Of a stretch of 64,000 nucleotides of DNA, positions 21,551-34,349 are shown piece after piece. A program made the translations under genes and the position numbers. This DNA comes from Hsuehochloa calcarea (taxonomy: Eukaryota > Streptophyta > Magnoliopsida > Poales > Poaceae), in the NCBI GenBank assembly GCA_036346395.1, contig CM070604.1:36421662-36485661 (forward strand). The letters are read 5' to 3'. How positions within the stretch are numbered: position 1 is the stretch's first letter; the number at the start of each line of letters is the position of its first letter. The notes below the pieces were generated by a model. The model worked only from the letters and a program-made list of their open reading frames with translations, was not told where the DNA came from and ran no database searches.

Positions 21551-24500
21551 GCTTTCGTGGTTAATTTGCAGAAATACAACATTTGCAATTGAATCCAGAT
21601 AATAGATTAAAACGTAATTGAAAACAAATACGGAATATTAATTTAACATTTGATTTCACAAAGAACACAAAGTCTAATCAAGTTATTCACACAGCTGCAC
21701 AAGTTATCTCACATAGCTGACCCTTCCTAATTGTTTTATGAAAAACTACCCCTCGTGTGAAATTCCCGAGCATGTCCATAACCGAGGACGTGGCTATTCG
21801 AATAGATTGGTTTAACACTCCGCAGTGGTTGTACACTTTACCCACACGATGAAATCAACCGGATCAGAGTTGATCACAACAAAACCTTTCAGAGACTTCA
21901 TCTCAAGCAATGACACTCCCGATGTGCTTTCCTGCCGGCCAACCGATACACACAGCGTTTGGTTACGACACACATCGTTGGATAGGGATGCAGCGAACCG
22001 TCCCGCGATGTGACATATCACACCTCCAGCCCATCACATAGTTTAAATACAACCTGAGTTGTCAATGTCATGATTCTATAACTTACTAAGTTAGACCCAG
22101 CCCATACTAGGCATGTGGTCGTACAGTAAGGCCCAGTTCAATGGCGCACAAAGTTAAGTCCTTAATTGACCAAGGCAAGACTTCCAGTTTTTCCCAAATC
22201 ACAAAGTTTATAAAGCACACAGCTCCACCAATCACACAGAATCCACCACTTGCCTCAGTCCAAATCTTTTCCCACCCTGTTGATTAAGTGTAACACATGC
22301 CATCAACGAGTAATAACACACAACACACACAGTTTCATCACACAGTTCCATAATCACTTAGTCAAGTTTATAATTGCAACTCACATCAAATGATGACTCG
22401 TGACATTTCTAAGCAACCTACTCGTATCTAACCAACCCACGTTGGTGCTACGATAATACCAACTAATAATGAACCAACCTAGGGTGACAAAAGATCATGG
22501 CATACAATAGACAAGGTGGATATAACAAATTGGATTAATGACTATCCCAAAAGCATTTAGATAAATACTTGAATTAGAATGCAATACATTGAAACAAAGT
22601 ATTTTGAAAACTGGGTGCAAGATGATCAAAGGTATAACTTGCCTTGGAATAGATCTAGGTACTGGTCTTGATCTTGAGGTGCTCCTTCTTCTCTAAAATT
22701 TCCCGAAGTATCGACGTCTACTCGCAAACGATATAAAAGAAACAAAAACAAATAAATAACAGAGGCAAAACAAACTCCAAAATTCAAATAAAATTCACCA
22801 TTAAATATATCTGGATTTTATATAAATTTAGAAATTTGAATGGGCTCAATCGGAGGTCGGATGCAAAAGTTATGTGCTTTAGAAGATTGGAAAATAATTA
22901 AAACCCTAATTTGGATTTTAATTTGATTTCCCGAATTATTTTTATAAAGAAAAAAAATCGAATTATTGCGCAATGCTTGTGTCAGCCGAGAATTTTCTGA
23001 AAAAGAAATAGGTTTAAAAGAAATCGGACATGTGGGGCCCACATGTCAGTGAGATGGCTCATGGTTGTCTAAGTTCACCGAGCCTCGGGATCTGGGAGCC
23101 GGTGGACTGGGCCACGTGCGCGTGTGCTGGTGCTGATTGGGATCCACGTGGATGCCACATAAGCACTGAAGCTGACGCGGCAGTTGTGGTGGCGCTGACG
23201 CGGCTACGGCGGCGAGGGTGGCGCTCGGGACCCGATGGTCACCGGCGTTTGGCGGCGAGTCACCGGCGGCGAAGGGTACCAGATTGTTCCTTGTACTATT
23301 ACGCACTCAGGGGTGCCCTTACCAGTAGCTGGCAACGACGGTGGCGAGGAAGAAGCGGTGGTGGAGCTTCGAGTTTTGTCGGAAGTGTGCTCCGGTGACG
23401 AGGAGGGGCGCACGAGGTAGCTGGGACCTTGCTGATCACGGTGGTGCAGTCGGCGGGGCAAGGGCGACAACGACTACGACACAATTCACCGGAGAAGAAG
23501 CTCGGCTGAAAACCCTAAAACTTGAAATACGGCGGCGCTAGAACGATCTGGGAGACGAGGGTGGCGGCTCTGGGTTGCGGCGGACTAGGCGATCCTAAGG
23601 GGGTATTTATAGGCCTGGGGGACGCCGGAATTGGAAACCCCCAATTCGAGTCCGAAACGGCCAGTATTTTGAAATCATTGATTCTCGGGGATATCTGCCG
23701 AATTCGGGTTTGATTCCAACAGAAATAGGTACGTGATAACTCGGGATTTGATTTGGTAAAGTCGGCGCGAAGAATACGCAACGGATATGCGTTTGTCGGA
23801 CGAATCTTGAAGCTTCGGCAATGGCGGGCGAAGGCGCGGGCGCGAGAAGGAAGAAGGGCGCGGAGACGACAACCCGGTGGTGGTCCCACCTGGCAGCGAC
23901 AGCGAGGCGCGGGCGAGCGAGGGAGTGAGATCAGCGGGCGAGGCCACGCGGCGGCTATCCAACGGAGGAAGGCGGGGTTGAGTGCGGGCGCCCGATCAAA
24001 ATGAGGGGCACACGTCGCACATCCAACGGACGAGGGCGCGAGCGAGCGGGAGATGGGCTGGCGTGCGGGAATAGTGTTGGGCTTCGGGCCAGCAGTGTTC
24101 TGAGGGATTTAAATAGATTTTTCTTTTTAATAAATCCAGAAAATTCAAATAGCAAATAACCTTGGAAAAATTCCAAAAAAATTCTAGAAAATATATCCAA
24201 GCATATAGAATCCAAATAAAATAAGTTTGGCCATTGTTGATGTTGGGATTAAGCACATTAAATCATTTTGTCATGAAAGTCCATATTAAGCTTTTAATAT
24301 AAATTCAAATAAAATGCAGATGATGATATTTTCAACTAGCAAATAAGTAAAAGATTTTCAAAGGCTCTGACGAGGATCTAATAATCCTCATTTTATCTTT
24401 TATCTATAATTCTTATTATGGGTAAATATGGTGTCACATAGTCCCCAGAAGTACCCCTTATATCTATAAGGGAGAGGCCTACCAAGTGATTGTAAGATTT

Positions 24501-25199
24501 TCTACAATCACCCCCATAGTCGTAAGTCTTGCTACGACTATATCATGGTCGTAAGTCTTTCTACGACCACTACATGGTCGTAAGTCCTTCTACGACCACT
24601 ACATAGTCGTAAGTCCTTCTACGACTGCTACCTGGTCGTAAGTCCTTTACTACCAGGTAAACTACGACCACCTTATAATCAAACCTACAGGCGAGTGGGT
24701 CCAATTGATTAAGGAATCCAAACGGTCTACACGTACTATTATTCCGCGTATTAATGGTGCGTAAATACCCCATTATCTCTGGAAGATAATTGCCAGACGG
24801 CGTGAAGAAGCCAATGCGCCGGTAATTACTGCCATCATGCGCCCGTTACTAGATTAATTAGGTGCATCTTCCGCAGGACGAAGCGGCTACTCCTTCACGA
24901 CTATATAAGGGCATCAATCAGAGGGATGAAAAGAAAAGAACACAGCGAAATAGAGCGAGTCAAGTAGAAACACAAGTGCTATTCTCTGTAATAGTCTTAG
25001 CTTTTTACTTGATCATCAAGAATACCATACACACACAGGATTAGGGTTATTATTCTCTCAGGAGAAGGCCTGAACCTGTCTAAACATCCCGTGTCAACCA
25101 CTCTGCGTGATTTCACCTCTAGGAGACCCCCCAAATCAAATAATCTTTACGTAAGATCGGTTCTAATACACCGACAGGCTCAAAAGTTGGGATGTTACA
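21551..25199 (-). mobile_element. G2 3' LTR (truncated, holding solo LTR S2)
   Basis: Aligned by eye with 31486-34349, this copy is collinear except for S2 and small indels. Its inner end reads GGATGTTACA at 25199, next to the polypurine tract. Its outer end is missing: the first 440 or so bases of the other copy (31048-31485) have no counterpart, and the sequence changes directly into CACTA transposase at about 21551. Its minus-strand TATA box is at 23604-23611. Short ORFs conserved in both copies are LTR sequence, not genes. Confidence 0.85.
24363..25181 (+). mobile_element. Solo LTR S2 (G1 family) with target duplication
   Basis: The LTR is 24368-25176, starts TGACGAGG, ends CCGACA, and is flanked by GGCTC (24363-24367 and 25177-25181). 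It aligns end to end with the G1 LTRs but is more diverged, with six hairpins in place of seven. It interrupts the G2 3' LTR about 20 bp from that LTR's inner end; the other G2 LTR shows the uninterrupted sequence at 34331-34349. Confidence 0.92.
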
Positions 25200-25346
25200 A
25201 ACCTCCCCCCTTAAACGAATCTCGACCCCGAGATTTAGGCTAGCTAGAGGAAAGGTTAGGAAACTCGGCTTTAACTCTTCTTCACGTTCCCACGTTGCTT
25301 CTCCTTCTGAGTGGTTGCTCCACTGGACTTTGTAAAAACGAACGGT

Positions 25347-25382
25347 CTTGCTTCGGGTGCGACGCTTGCTTCGGGTGCGACG
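25347..25382. repeat. 18-bp tandem duplication in the G2 integrase tail
   Basis: Two perfect copies of cttgcttcgggtgcgacg (25347-25364 and 25365-25382). The length keeps frame, so it doubles six residues. Confidence 0.92.
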
Positions 25383-25396
25383 CTCTGCGACATCCA

Positions 25397-25454
25397 AGAT
25401 CTTGACAGACTGCTCTTTATAGGTGAGATCTTGACAGGCTGCTCTTTATAGGTG
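25397..25454. repeat. 29-bp tandem duplication causing a frameshift in G2 pol
   Basis: Two copies (25397-25425 and 25426-25454) differing at one base. Since 29 is not a multiple of three, the frame changes here. The chromodomain-like tail is found in the other frame to the left. Confidence 0.9.
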
Positions 25455-28400
25455 AGATCTTCTTTCAACTCAATTGATTCTGACGGTATTTGCTCTTCTG
25501 GCACACAGAGACATGTCTTCAACTGAGAGACATAAAAGACATCATGCACTCCCGCTAACGATTGCGGTAGCTCCAATTGGTAAGCAACCTTTCCACGGTG
25601 TTGCCGAATCTTGACCGGTCCCACATACCTAGGGGCAAGGTTCCCTTTGGCATGGAATCTCCTAACACCTCTGAGTGGAGTAACACGATGATACACAAAA
25701 TCTTCTGGTTCAAAGCTCAGGTCACGACGACGGTTATCAGCGTAACTCTTCTGCCTAGACTGGGCTATCTTTAACCTCTCTCTGATCATAGCAACTTGTT
25801 CTTCGGCTTCCTGAATAATATCTGGCCCAAATACAATATGTTCAGCTGTCTCTCACCAATTTAATGGAGTTCTGCAGGCACAACCATACAAAGCTTCAAA
25901 TGGTGACATTTGCAAACTGGCTTGATAACTGTTATTGTACGAGAATTCTGCATACGGCAAACTCTTATCCCAACTGGTAGCATTTGCCAAGGCACATGCT
26001 CTCAACATATCCTCCAATATCTGGTTTACTCTTTCAGTCTGTTCATCTGTCTAGGGATGATATGCAGTACTGAAATTTAGGTGAGTTCCCAGGGCTTCAT
26101 GCAGACTCTGCCAGAAACAAGAGGTGAACTGAGATCCTCGATCTGACACTATCTTCTTAGGCACACCGTGCAGACTGACGATCTTTGACATATACAACTC
26201 TGCTAAGCGATCCCTTGAGTAAGTGGTTTTGACTGGTAAGAAATGGGCAACTTTGGTTAAATGATTCCCTATTACCCAAATCGAATCATAACCTGATTGA
26301 GTCTTGCGTAAACTGGTTGTAAAATCCATACCGATCTCTTCCCACTTCCACTCTGGTATCTTCAGCGGTTGTAACAAACCTGCTGGTCTCTGATGCTCTG
26401 CTTTTACTTTATGACACACATCACACAGGGCAACGAATTCTGCGACGTCTCGCTTTAGGTTTGGCCAGCAAAACTTGTTCTTAACATCTTGATACATCTT
26501 GGTACTTCCAGAGTGAATCAAATACTTGGAGTCGTGAGCTTCCTTCATAATTAGCTGTCTCAAACCATCAATATCTGGTACACAGATACGTCCATTGACC
26601 CACAGTATGTCTTGCTCATCTATGGTGAAGTCTTTAAATTTTCCTTCTGCCATCTTCTTCTTGATATCTGATAACTCAGAATCCTTTGGTTGGGCTTCAC
26701 GAATCTGTTTCTCTAGAGTAGACTGAACTTCTAGATTGGCCACAAATCCCTCAGATACGACTTCCAGCTTCAGCTTCTGGAATTCCTCCTGAAGTTCCGA
26801 ACACAGCTCTTTTGCTTCCAAAGCATTGCAGTAGCTTTTACGACTCAATGCATCTGCAACTACATTGGCTTTACCTGGATGGTAATGGATTCCAAAATTA
26901 TAATCCTTTATTAATTCAAGCCATCTTCTCTGTCTCATGTTCAAGTCAGACTGAGTGAAAATGTACTTCAGGCTCTTATGATCCGTATAAACTTCACAGC
27001 GGTTACCAATGAGGTAATGGCGCCAAATTTTCAACGCATGCACTACGGAAGCTAATTCTAATCATGGGTAGGATAATTCTCCTCGTGAGACCTTAATTGC
27101 CTTGACGCATAAGCGACAGCTCTTCCTTCTTGCATAAGGACACATCCTAATCCTTGGCATGAGGCGTCACAATAGATATCAAAATCCTTGGGAATATCCG
27201 GCAGAATTAGCACTGGGGCTGTAGTCAAACGTTTCTTCAATTCTTGAAAACTTTCTTCACAGGCTGGGGTCCAAGTGAACTTCTCCTTCTTCAACAATTG
27301 CGTAAGAGGCTTAGCAATCATTGAGAATCCTTCAATAAAGCGGCGATAATATCCAGCCATTCCCAAGAAACTACGAATTTAAGTAACAGTCTTGGGCTGC
27401 TCCCAATTCATTACAGCTTTAACCTTTCCGGGGTCAACTGCTACTCCTTCGGCTGTCATCACATGACTGAGGAAATCAACCTTCTTCTTCCAAAAGTCAC
27501 ACTTGCTGAACTTGGCATACAACTGATGTTCTATGAGTTTCTCTAAGATTAGTCTCAGGTGTTCAGCATGCTCTTCTTCTGACTTGGAGTATACCAAAAT
27601 ATAGTCAATGAATACTACCACAAACTTGTCCAAGTATTCCATTAATACCTTGTTCATCATGTTCACGAAATATGCAGGGGCATTAGTCAGTCCAAAAGAC
27701 ATGACTAGAAGCTCATAATGTCCATACCGGGTTGAGAAAGCAGTCTTAGATATATCCTTAGGACAAATCTTCAACTGATGATATCCTGATCGCAGATCGA
27801 TCTTTGAGAACACTCCGGCTCCTTTCATCTGATCGAACAAATCATCGATTCGGGGCAATGGGTAATTGTTCTTGATGGTGACTTCATTGAGAGAACGATA
27901 ATCAATGAACATCCTCATGCTTCCATCTTTCTTCTTGACAAACAAAATTGGTGCTCCCCATGGCGACGAACTAGGACTTACAAAACCTTTCTCCAGTAGT
28001 TCTTCTATCTGTTTCTTCATTTCCACCAGTTCATCGGCTGGCTTCCGATAGGGTTTCTTAGAAATTGGCGCGGTTCCTGGCACTAGATCGATGACAAACT
28101 CAATGTCACGGTCCGGCAGCATTCCTGGTAATTCTTCTGGAAACACGTCTGGATACTCTCTGACTACAGGTACATCCTCCAAAGAAATTATCTTCAGACT
28201 GTTGACTACCAAATGTCCATCACGTACTGAGGTGGCTAAAAATTCAACTTTCTTTCCGGTGGCATCCTCGATCGTTACGGCTCTTCGGCCACAATCTAGT
28301 ACAGCTTTGTGCTTGGTTAACCAATCCATGCCAAGGATTACATCTATGGTCTGAGTGTCTAGAACTATTAGGTTGGCTAGAAACTCAACTCCAGCTATGA

Positions 28401-30083
28401 GTAACTTAGCTCCTAAACATCCCACTTTAGAGCTTAGCTCTGCTACAGGCGACTGGACTAACAGAGTATGCTTAAGATGCATAACTTCCATTTTATTATT
28501 AGTTGCAAAAACTCCAGAAACAAACGAATGCGAAGCTCCAGAATCAAATAGAACTGATGCAAGTACTGAATTTACCAGAAAACTTACCGAGAACAACGTC
28601 GGGTGCTTCTTGGGCTCCTTCCAGAGTGACGTGGTTGACACGGTCTCTGACCACTGATTGCGGTGCTCCTCCGGATTGACCGGTAGCTTGAGAAGTTCCT
28701 TGATGGTTGCCTTGCACTGGCGTCTTGGCTGGTGTGTTCCCAAGGTTGAAGCGTACTGGGTGATAGTCCCATTCTGCGGACATCGGTTGGCGAAATGCCC
28801 TGGCTGACGATAGGTAAAACAAATTCTGGGTCCACCCTGTGGATTGCTTCCTGGATTGGGGTTGATTGGTGCGGGGTTGCGGAAGTTCTGAGCAACTGGA
28901 CGAGGTGCTGAGGTTGGTGCAGGTGGTCTAACAGAATTCTGTGGTGGAAAACAGCTAAACTGTGGTGGAATCATCCTTGCCTTCAGCTGGGGTTGGTGAC
29001 TTCCTTGTTAGGCCATTCTGCGCTTACGATGATCCTCTAGTTCTTTGCGCTTATTCTCAAAAATCAAAACTTTATTGATCATCTCTTGAAAATCAGGAAA
29101 GGTGTGGGCGATCAAGTTGACTTGAAGTCCAGTGTTTAATCCTTTCAAAAAACGACTCTGGCGAGCCTTGTCAGAGGCGACATCTTCTCCAGCATATCGA
29201 GCAAGTTGAGAGAATTTGTTGAGGTAGTTAGTCACTGACATTCCTCCTTACTTGAGAGCACGTAATTCATCCTTCTTCAGATCCATGATTCCTTCCGGCA
29301 CATGATACTGGCGAAAAGCAGTTGTGAACTCTTCCCAAGTAATGTCTTGCGGCGTTCTATGCGCTGCACAAAAGTTTTCCCACCATTCGGCAGCAATTCC
29401 TTCCATCTGGTGAGAGGCGTACATAACTTTCTCATGATCGCTCCATTCAGTGATCAGCAATTTCCTCTCAATGACACGAAGCCAATCATCAGCTTCCATT
29501 GGCGAGACATGTCCAGAGAAAGTTGGTGGATGGGTTCTCATAAACTCGGCCAACTTGGATGATCCATTGTGACCATGGCCAACTAGGGCTCCATTGTGAT
29601 GTTGATTGTTGTTGTTTTGGTTGCTCATCGCTTGCATCTGATTCATCATGGTGTACATCAGCTGGGTCTGAGCTGCCATGAATGCTCCAAAATTTTGCAG
29701 ATCAACTGAAGGTGCTTGGGGTGGAACTGCTTCTGCGGGGCTCTGCTCCTGGCCTTCTAATACTGGAGTGTTGGAACCACTTGCAGCAGCTTGACGAGTC
29801 TGAACCATCTAGTGAATTTCCATAGTTAGATAAGGTAGCAAGCACAAGATAAGTTAGGAACTAGGTAGGGGTAGGTAAAACCCAACAACACTTTTTAAGA
29901 AACCTCAACTGAAACTCTTATATTAATTAAGATAATAGTATGTCTTGCAACAAATGCCTAAGGGCCTCTGCAGCTCATACTTGCACACAAGAAATTAAGG
30001 ACGAATCTAAGCACACAAACTACCGCCTAAAGGGCGACTCACAAACTTTAAGACTGGCTAAGCCTGAAACAAACTCTAACGGA

Positions 30084-30772
30084 CTACTCGATGAGATAGC
30101 CTCCGTAACCCTGACGGTGCTCCCGCCTGCTGTAGACCTGAAAGTGAGTTTGCATCCTTGCAAACTGATCTTGATGCCCCAGGGATGGTGCAACAGGAGC
30201 AGGCGTCTCTGGTGCAGGTGCTGCTGGTTCCTCCGGCTCTACTGCCTCTGCTGGCTCTTCTGGTTCAGCCGGTTCTTCTAGGTCTTCTTCTTCAGTGTCT
30301 TCCTTGTGGTCATGCTGTCCATAGAGAGTCTCCTCTAGAATGGCGATCCTCTCCTCGGCTCTCTGAAGGGTCTCGTAGACACACTCCAGCTCTGTGGCGG
30401 CTAACTCCAAAGATTCCTCCTGGGCAGCGGCAAACTGGGCAAGATGCACAACGGTGGCATTGCCTTCTCCCTCCGTAGACAGGTAGCGTGCAGCAAGATC
30501 CACGTCGGAAGAGCGGGATGGTAACGGAAGACGACGTCTAGATGCCCTCGAGCGTAGATGTTGCAGATCCTCAGGATGGCAAGGCGCGAAGACTCCTGGA
30601 TCACTTCAATCCAAACACTCCTTCGAGCTGAGATGTTCAGGGGTTTGCTCGCCTTGGTGTTCTTCCTGGCGTAGACATTCAAATAGAAAATCACTCCACG
30701 GTCTCGGTCGTTCACGATCCAAGCACTGCCACGGTACATCGGACGGTCAAATCCTCCAAGTACTTGCAACAA
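30084..30772 (-). pseudogene. G2 leader ORFs upstream of gag
   Basis: Two overlapping minus-strand ORFs, 30772-30401 and 30503-30084, lie between the 5' LTR and gag. The second is Glu/Pro-rich with a heptad-like AATELECVYETLQRAEERI stretch, then an acidic Pro-rich low-complexity region, ending about 280 bp before the gag ATG. The pair may be one upstream ORF broken by a frameshift near 30500. I do not recognise a domain. Its place between primer-binding site and gag suggests an extra leader ORF of this gypsy family. Confidence 0.4.
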
Positions 30773-31030
30773 CTTTCAAAATTCAGCGACAAGTTCTCCC
30801 TTGCGCTCTCCATAGCTCTAAAGACGAGGCATCTGTCAAGATGGACAAGAATGTGAAAACAATTTTAAAACAGCGGGGAGAGAAAGAATTTCGGCAATAG
30901 TTGAGTCAAGAGAGACATGAGATGAGTTAAGGAATTTAATTAATCTTGCAAGTTAATTTTTGCCTTAGAAAATAATTTTGGACATACTACGACGGCCGAT
31001 CTAACTAAGGTCAAGACCTACAGTCAGTAT

Positions 31031-31043
31031 GGCTCTGATACCA
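31031..31043 (-). other. G2 primer-binding site
   Basis: Minus-strand TGGTATCAGAGCC lies four bases inside the 5' LTR edge and matches the complement of the initiator tRNA-Met 3' end used by many plant elements. It fixes the orientation of G2 and the LTR edge at 31048. Confidence 0.85.
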
Positions 31044-31047
31044 CCTC

Positions 31048-34000
31048 TGTCAGGACCCAAATATGCAAATCTGGACCCTCTGTATTCTCGTGACTAGTCC
31101 AGATCACGCTTAGTGCACACAAAGGTCAACATTGATGAAATATCAACTCCATACAATGAAATATTAAATAAACGAGTAATTTGAATAACAAATAACTGTT
31201 GTGACCTTAAGGTCGAGTTTTACAATTATTAAGCCATGCAAGGCTGACAATAATGAAATAAACTGCAGCCGAAACAAAGTAAACTCCAGCGGACTCCCAT
31301 CGATACACCACAGGCAACTGACTGGGATCAAGACCCTGACGATCATCCTTCATAGAATTCCTCTTCAAAAGCTGGTGACGACTCCTCCACTTCTGTTGAT
31401 TTGTTTAGCAAGAGTGAGTACACACCGTACTCGCAAGTCATATCACAGAATGCAATTATACATGATGGCTTATTCCAAAGGAATAGCTTCTGTGGTTAAT
31501 TTGCAGAAATGCAACATTTGCAATTGAATCCAGATAATAGATTGAAACGTAATTGAGAAAAAATAAGGAATATTAATTTAACATTTGATTTCACAAAGAA
31601 CACACAGTCTAATCAAGTTATTCACACAGCTGCACAAGTTATCTCACACAGCTGACCCTTCCCAATTTTTTTATGAAAAACTACCCCTCATGTGAAATTC
31701 CTGAGCATGTCCATAACCGAGGATGTGGCTATTCGAATAGATTGGTTTAACACTCTGCAGTGGTTGTACACTTTACCCACACGATGAAATCAACCGGATC
31801 AGAGTTGATCACAACAAAACCTTTCAGAGACTTCATCTCAAGTAATGACACTCCCGATGTGCTTTCCTGCCGGCCAACTGATACACACAGCGTTTGGTTA
31901 CGACACACATCGTTGGATAGGGATGCAGCGAACCGTCCCGCAATGTGACATATCACACCTCCAGCCCATCACACAGTTTAAATACAACCTGAGTTGTCAA
32001 TATCAAGATTTCATAACTTACTAAGTTAGGCCCAGCCTATAATAGGCATGTGGTCGTGCAGTAAGGCCCAGTTCAATGGCGCACAAAGTTAAGTCCTTAA
32101 TTGACCAAGGCAAGACTTCCAGTTTTTCCCAAATCATAAAGTTTATAAAGCACACAGCTCCACCAATCACACAGAATCCACAACTTACCTCAGTCCAAAT
32201 CTTTTCCCACCCTGTTGATTAAGTGCAACACATGCCATCAACGAGTAATAGCACACATCACACACAGTTTCATCACACAGTTCCATAATCACTTAGTCAA
32301 GTTTATAATTGCAACTCACATCAAATGATGACTCGTGGCATTTCTAAGCAACCTACTCGTATCTAACCAACCCACGTTGGTGCTACGATAATACCAACTA
32401 ATAATGAACCAACCTAGCGTGACAAAAGATCATGGCATACAATAGATAAGGTGGATATAACAAATTGGATTAATGACTATCCCAAAAGCATTTAAATAAA
32501 TACTTGAATTAGAATGCAATACATTGAAATAAAGTATTTTGAAAACTGGGTGCAAGATGATCAAAGGTATAACTTGCCTTGGAATAGATCTAGGTACTGG
32601 TCTTGATCTTGAGGTGCTCCTTCTTCTCCAAAATTTTCCGAAGTATCGATGTCTACTCGCAAACGATACAAAAGAAACAAAAACAAATAAATAAAAGAGG
32701 TAAAAAAACTCCAAAAATCAAATAAAATTCACCATTAAATAGGTCTTGATTTTATATAAATTTAGAAATTTGAATGGGCTCAATCGGAAGTCGGATGCAA
32801 AAGTTATGGGCTTTAGAAGATTGGAAAATAATTAAAACCCTAATTTGGATTTTAATTTGATTTCCTGAATTATTTTTATAAAGGAAAATCGGATTATTGA
32901 GCAATGCTTGCGTTAGCCGAGAATTTCCGGAAAAAGAAATAGATTTAATAGAAATCTGACATGTGGGCCCCACATGTCAGTGAGATGGCTCACGGTGGAC
33001 TAAGTTCACCGAGCCTCGGGATCTGGGAGCCAGTGGACTGCGCCACGTGCGTGTGTGCTGGCGCTGATTAGGCTCCACGTGGATGCCACATAAGCACCGA
33101 AGCTGACGCGACGGTTGCGGTGGCGCTGACGCGGCTACGGCGGCGAGGGCGGCGCTCGGGACCCGATGGTCACCGGTGTTTGGCGGCGAGTCACCGGCGG
33201 CGAAGGCTACCAGATTGTTCCCCGTGCTATTGCGCACTCAGGGGTGCCCTTACCAGTAGCTGGCAACGACGGTGGCGACCGGAGGCGAGGAAGAAGCGGC
33301 GGTGGAGCTTCGGGTTTTGTCGGAAGTGTGCTCCGGCGATGCTCTGGCGACGAGGAGGGGCACACGAGGTAGCTGGGACCTTACTGATCACGGTGGTGCA
33401 GTCGGCGGGGTAAGGGCGACAACGACGACGACGCAATTCGCCGGAGAAGAAGCTCGGCCGAAAACCCTAAAACTTGAAATGCGGCGGCGCTAGAATGATC
33501 GGGGAGACGAGGGTGGCGGCTCTGGGTTGCGGCGGACTGGGCGATCCTAAGGGGGATATTTATAGGCCCGGGGGACGCTGGAATTGGAAACCCCCAATTC
33601 GAGTCCCAAACGGCCGAGATTTTGAAATCCTTGATTTTCGGGGATATCTGCCGAATTCGGTTTTGATTCCAACATAAATAGGTACGGGATAACTTGGGAT
33701 TTGATTTGGTAAAGTCGGCGCGAAGAATCCGCAACGGATATGCGTTTGTCGGACGAAGCTTGAAGCTTTGGCAATGGCGGGTGAAGGCGCGGGCGCGAGG
33801 AGGAAGAAAGGCGCGGAGACGACGACCCGGTGGTGGCCCCACCTGGCAGCGGCAGCGAGGCGCGGGCGAACGAGCTAGTGAGATCAGCGGGCGAGGCCAC
33901 GCGGCGGCTATCCAATGGAGGAAGGCGGGGTCGAGCGCGGGCGTCCGATCAAAATGAGGGGCACGCGTCGCACATCCAACGGACGAGGGCGCGAGCGAGC

Positions 34001-34349
34001 GGGAGATGGGTCAAGCGACAGAATAGTGTTGGGCTTCGCCCAAAGATTGCTCGAGGGATTTAAATAGATTTTTCTTTTTAATAAATCTAGAAAATGCAAA
34101 TAGCAAATAGAAAATAGCAAATGACATTGGAAAAATTCCAAAAAATTCTAGAAAATATATCCAAGCATATAGAATCCAAATAAAATATGTTTAGCCATTG
34201 TTGATATTGGGATTAAGCACATTAAATTATTTTGTCATGAAAGTCCATATTAAGCTTTTAATATAAATTCAAATAAAATGCAGATGATGATATTTTCAAC
34301 TAGCAAATAAGTAACATATTTTCAAAGGCTCAAAAGTTGGGATGTTACA
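31048..34349 (-). mobile_element. G2 5' LTR
   Basis: A 3.3-kb LTR: on the plus strand it begins TGTCAGGACCC and ends GGATGTTACA. It has a GC-rich portion (33000-34030), a minus-strand TATA box (33557-33564), and AT-rich flanks. It is collinear with the copy at 21551-25199. Its right edge abuts the CACTA transposase sequence at 34350. Confidence 0.9.

Larger units (their letters stand above)
25200..29808 (-). pseudogene. G2 gypsy gag-pol with scattered stops
   Basis: A nearly full-length polyprotein gene, ATG at 29808, with six premature stops and one frameshift. Gag: a PPTFSGH...ADDWL region, then a zinc knuckle near 28821 whose second Cys is Tyr (CFTY...H...C). Protease: FDSGASHSF near 28540. 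Reverse transcriptase: SKIDLRSGYHQ near 27800 and, near 27600, FIDY where FIDD is expected, so a catalytic Asp is lost. RNase H: DIYCDASCQGLG and ADALSRK. Integrase: HX7H and CX2C zinc finger, MDF, VSDRGSQF and the Glu after TDEQ. The tail has a chromodomain-like VRFYKVQWSNH...ATWEREEEL, out of frame after a 29-bp duplication. Polypurine tract 25203-25214. The chromodomain-like tail suggests a chromovirus. Confidence 0.88.

Noticed and set aside
21812..22021. 69-codon ORF conserved at 31747-31956
   Set aside because: Conservation is because both lie in the two LTRs of G2; no start context or domain supports a protein.
23030..23962. GC-rich ORFs on both strands, mirrored at 33120-33915
   Set aside because: Parts of the two G2 LTRs with frames not kept between copies.
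24368..25176. Second complete G1-family element
   Set aside because: Only one LTR is present, with its own GGCTC duplication and no internal sequence.
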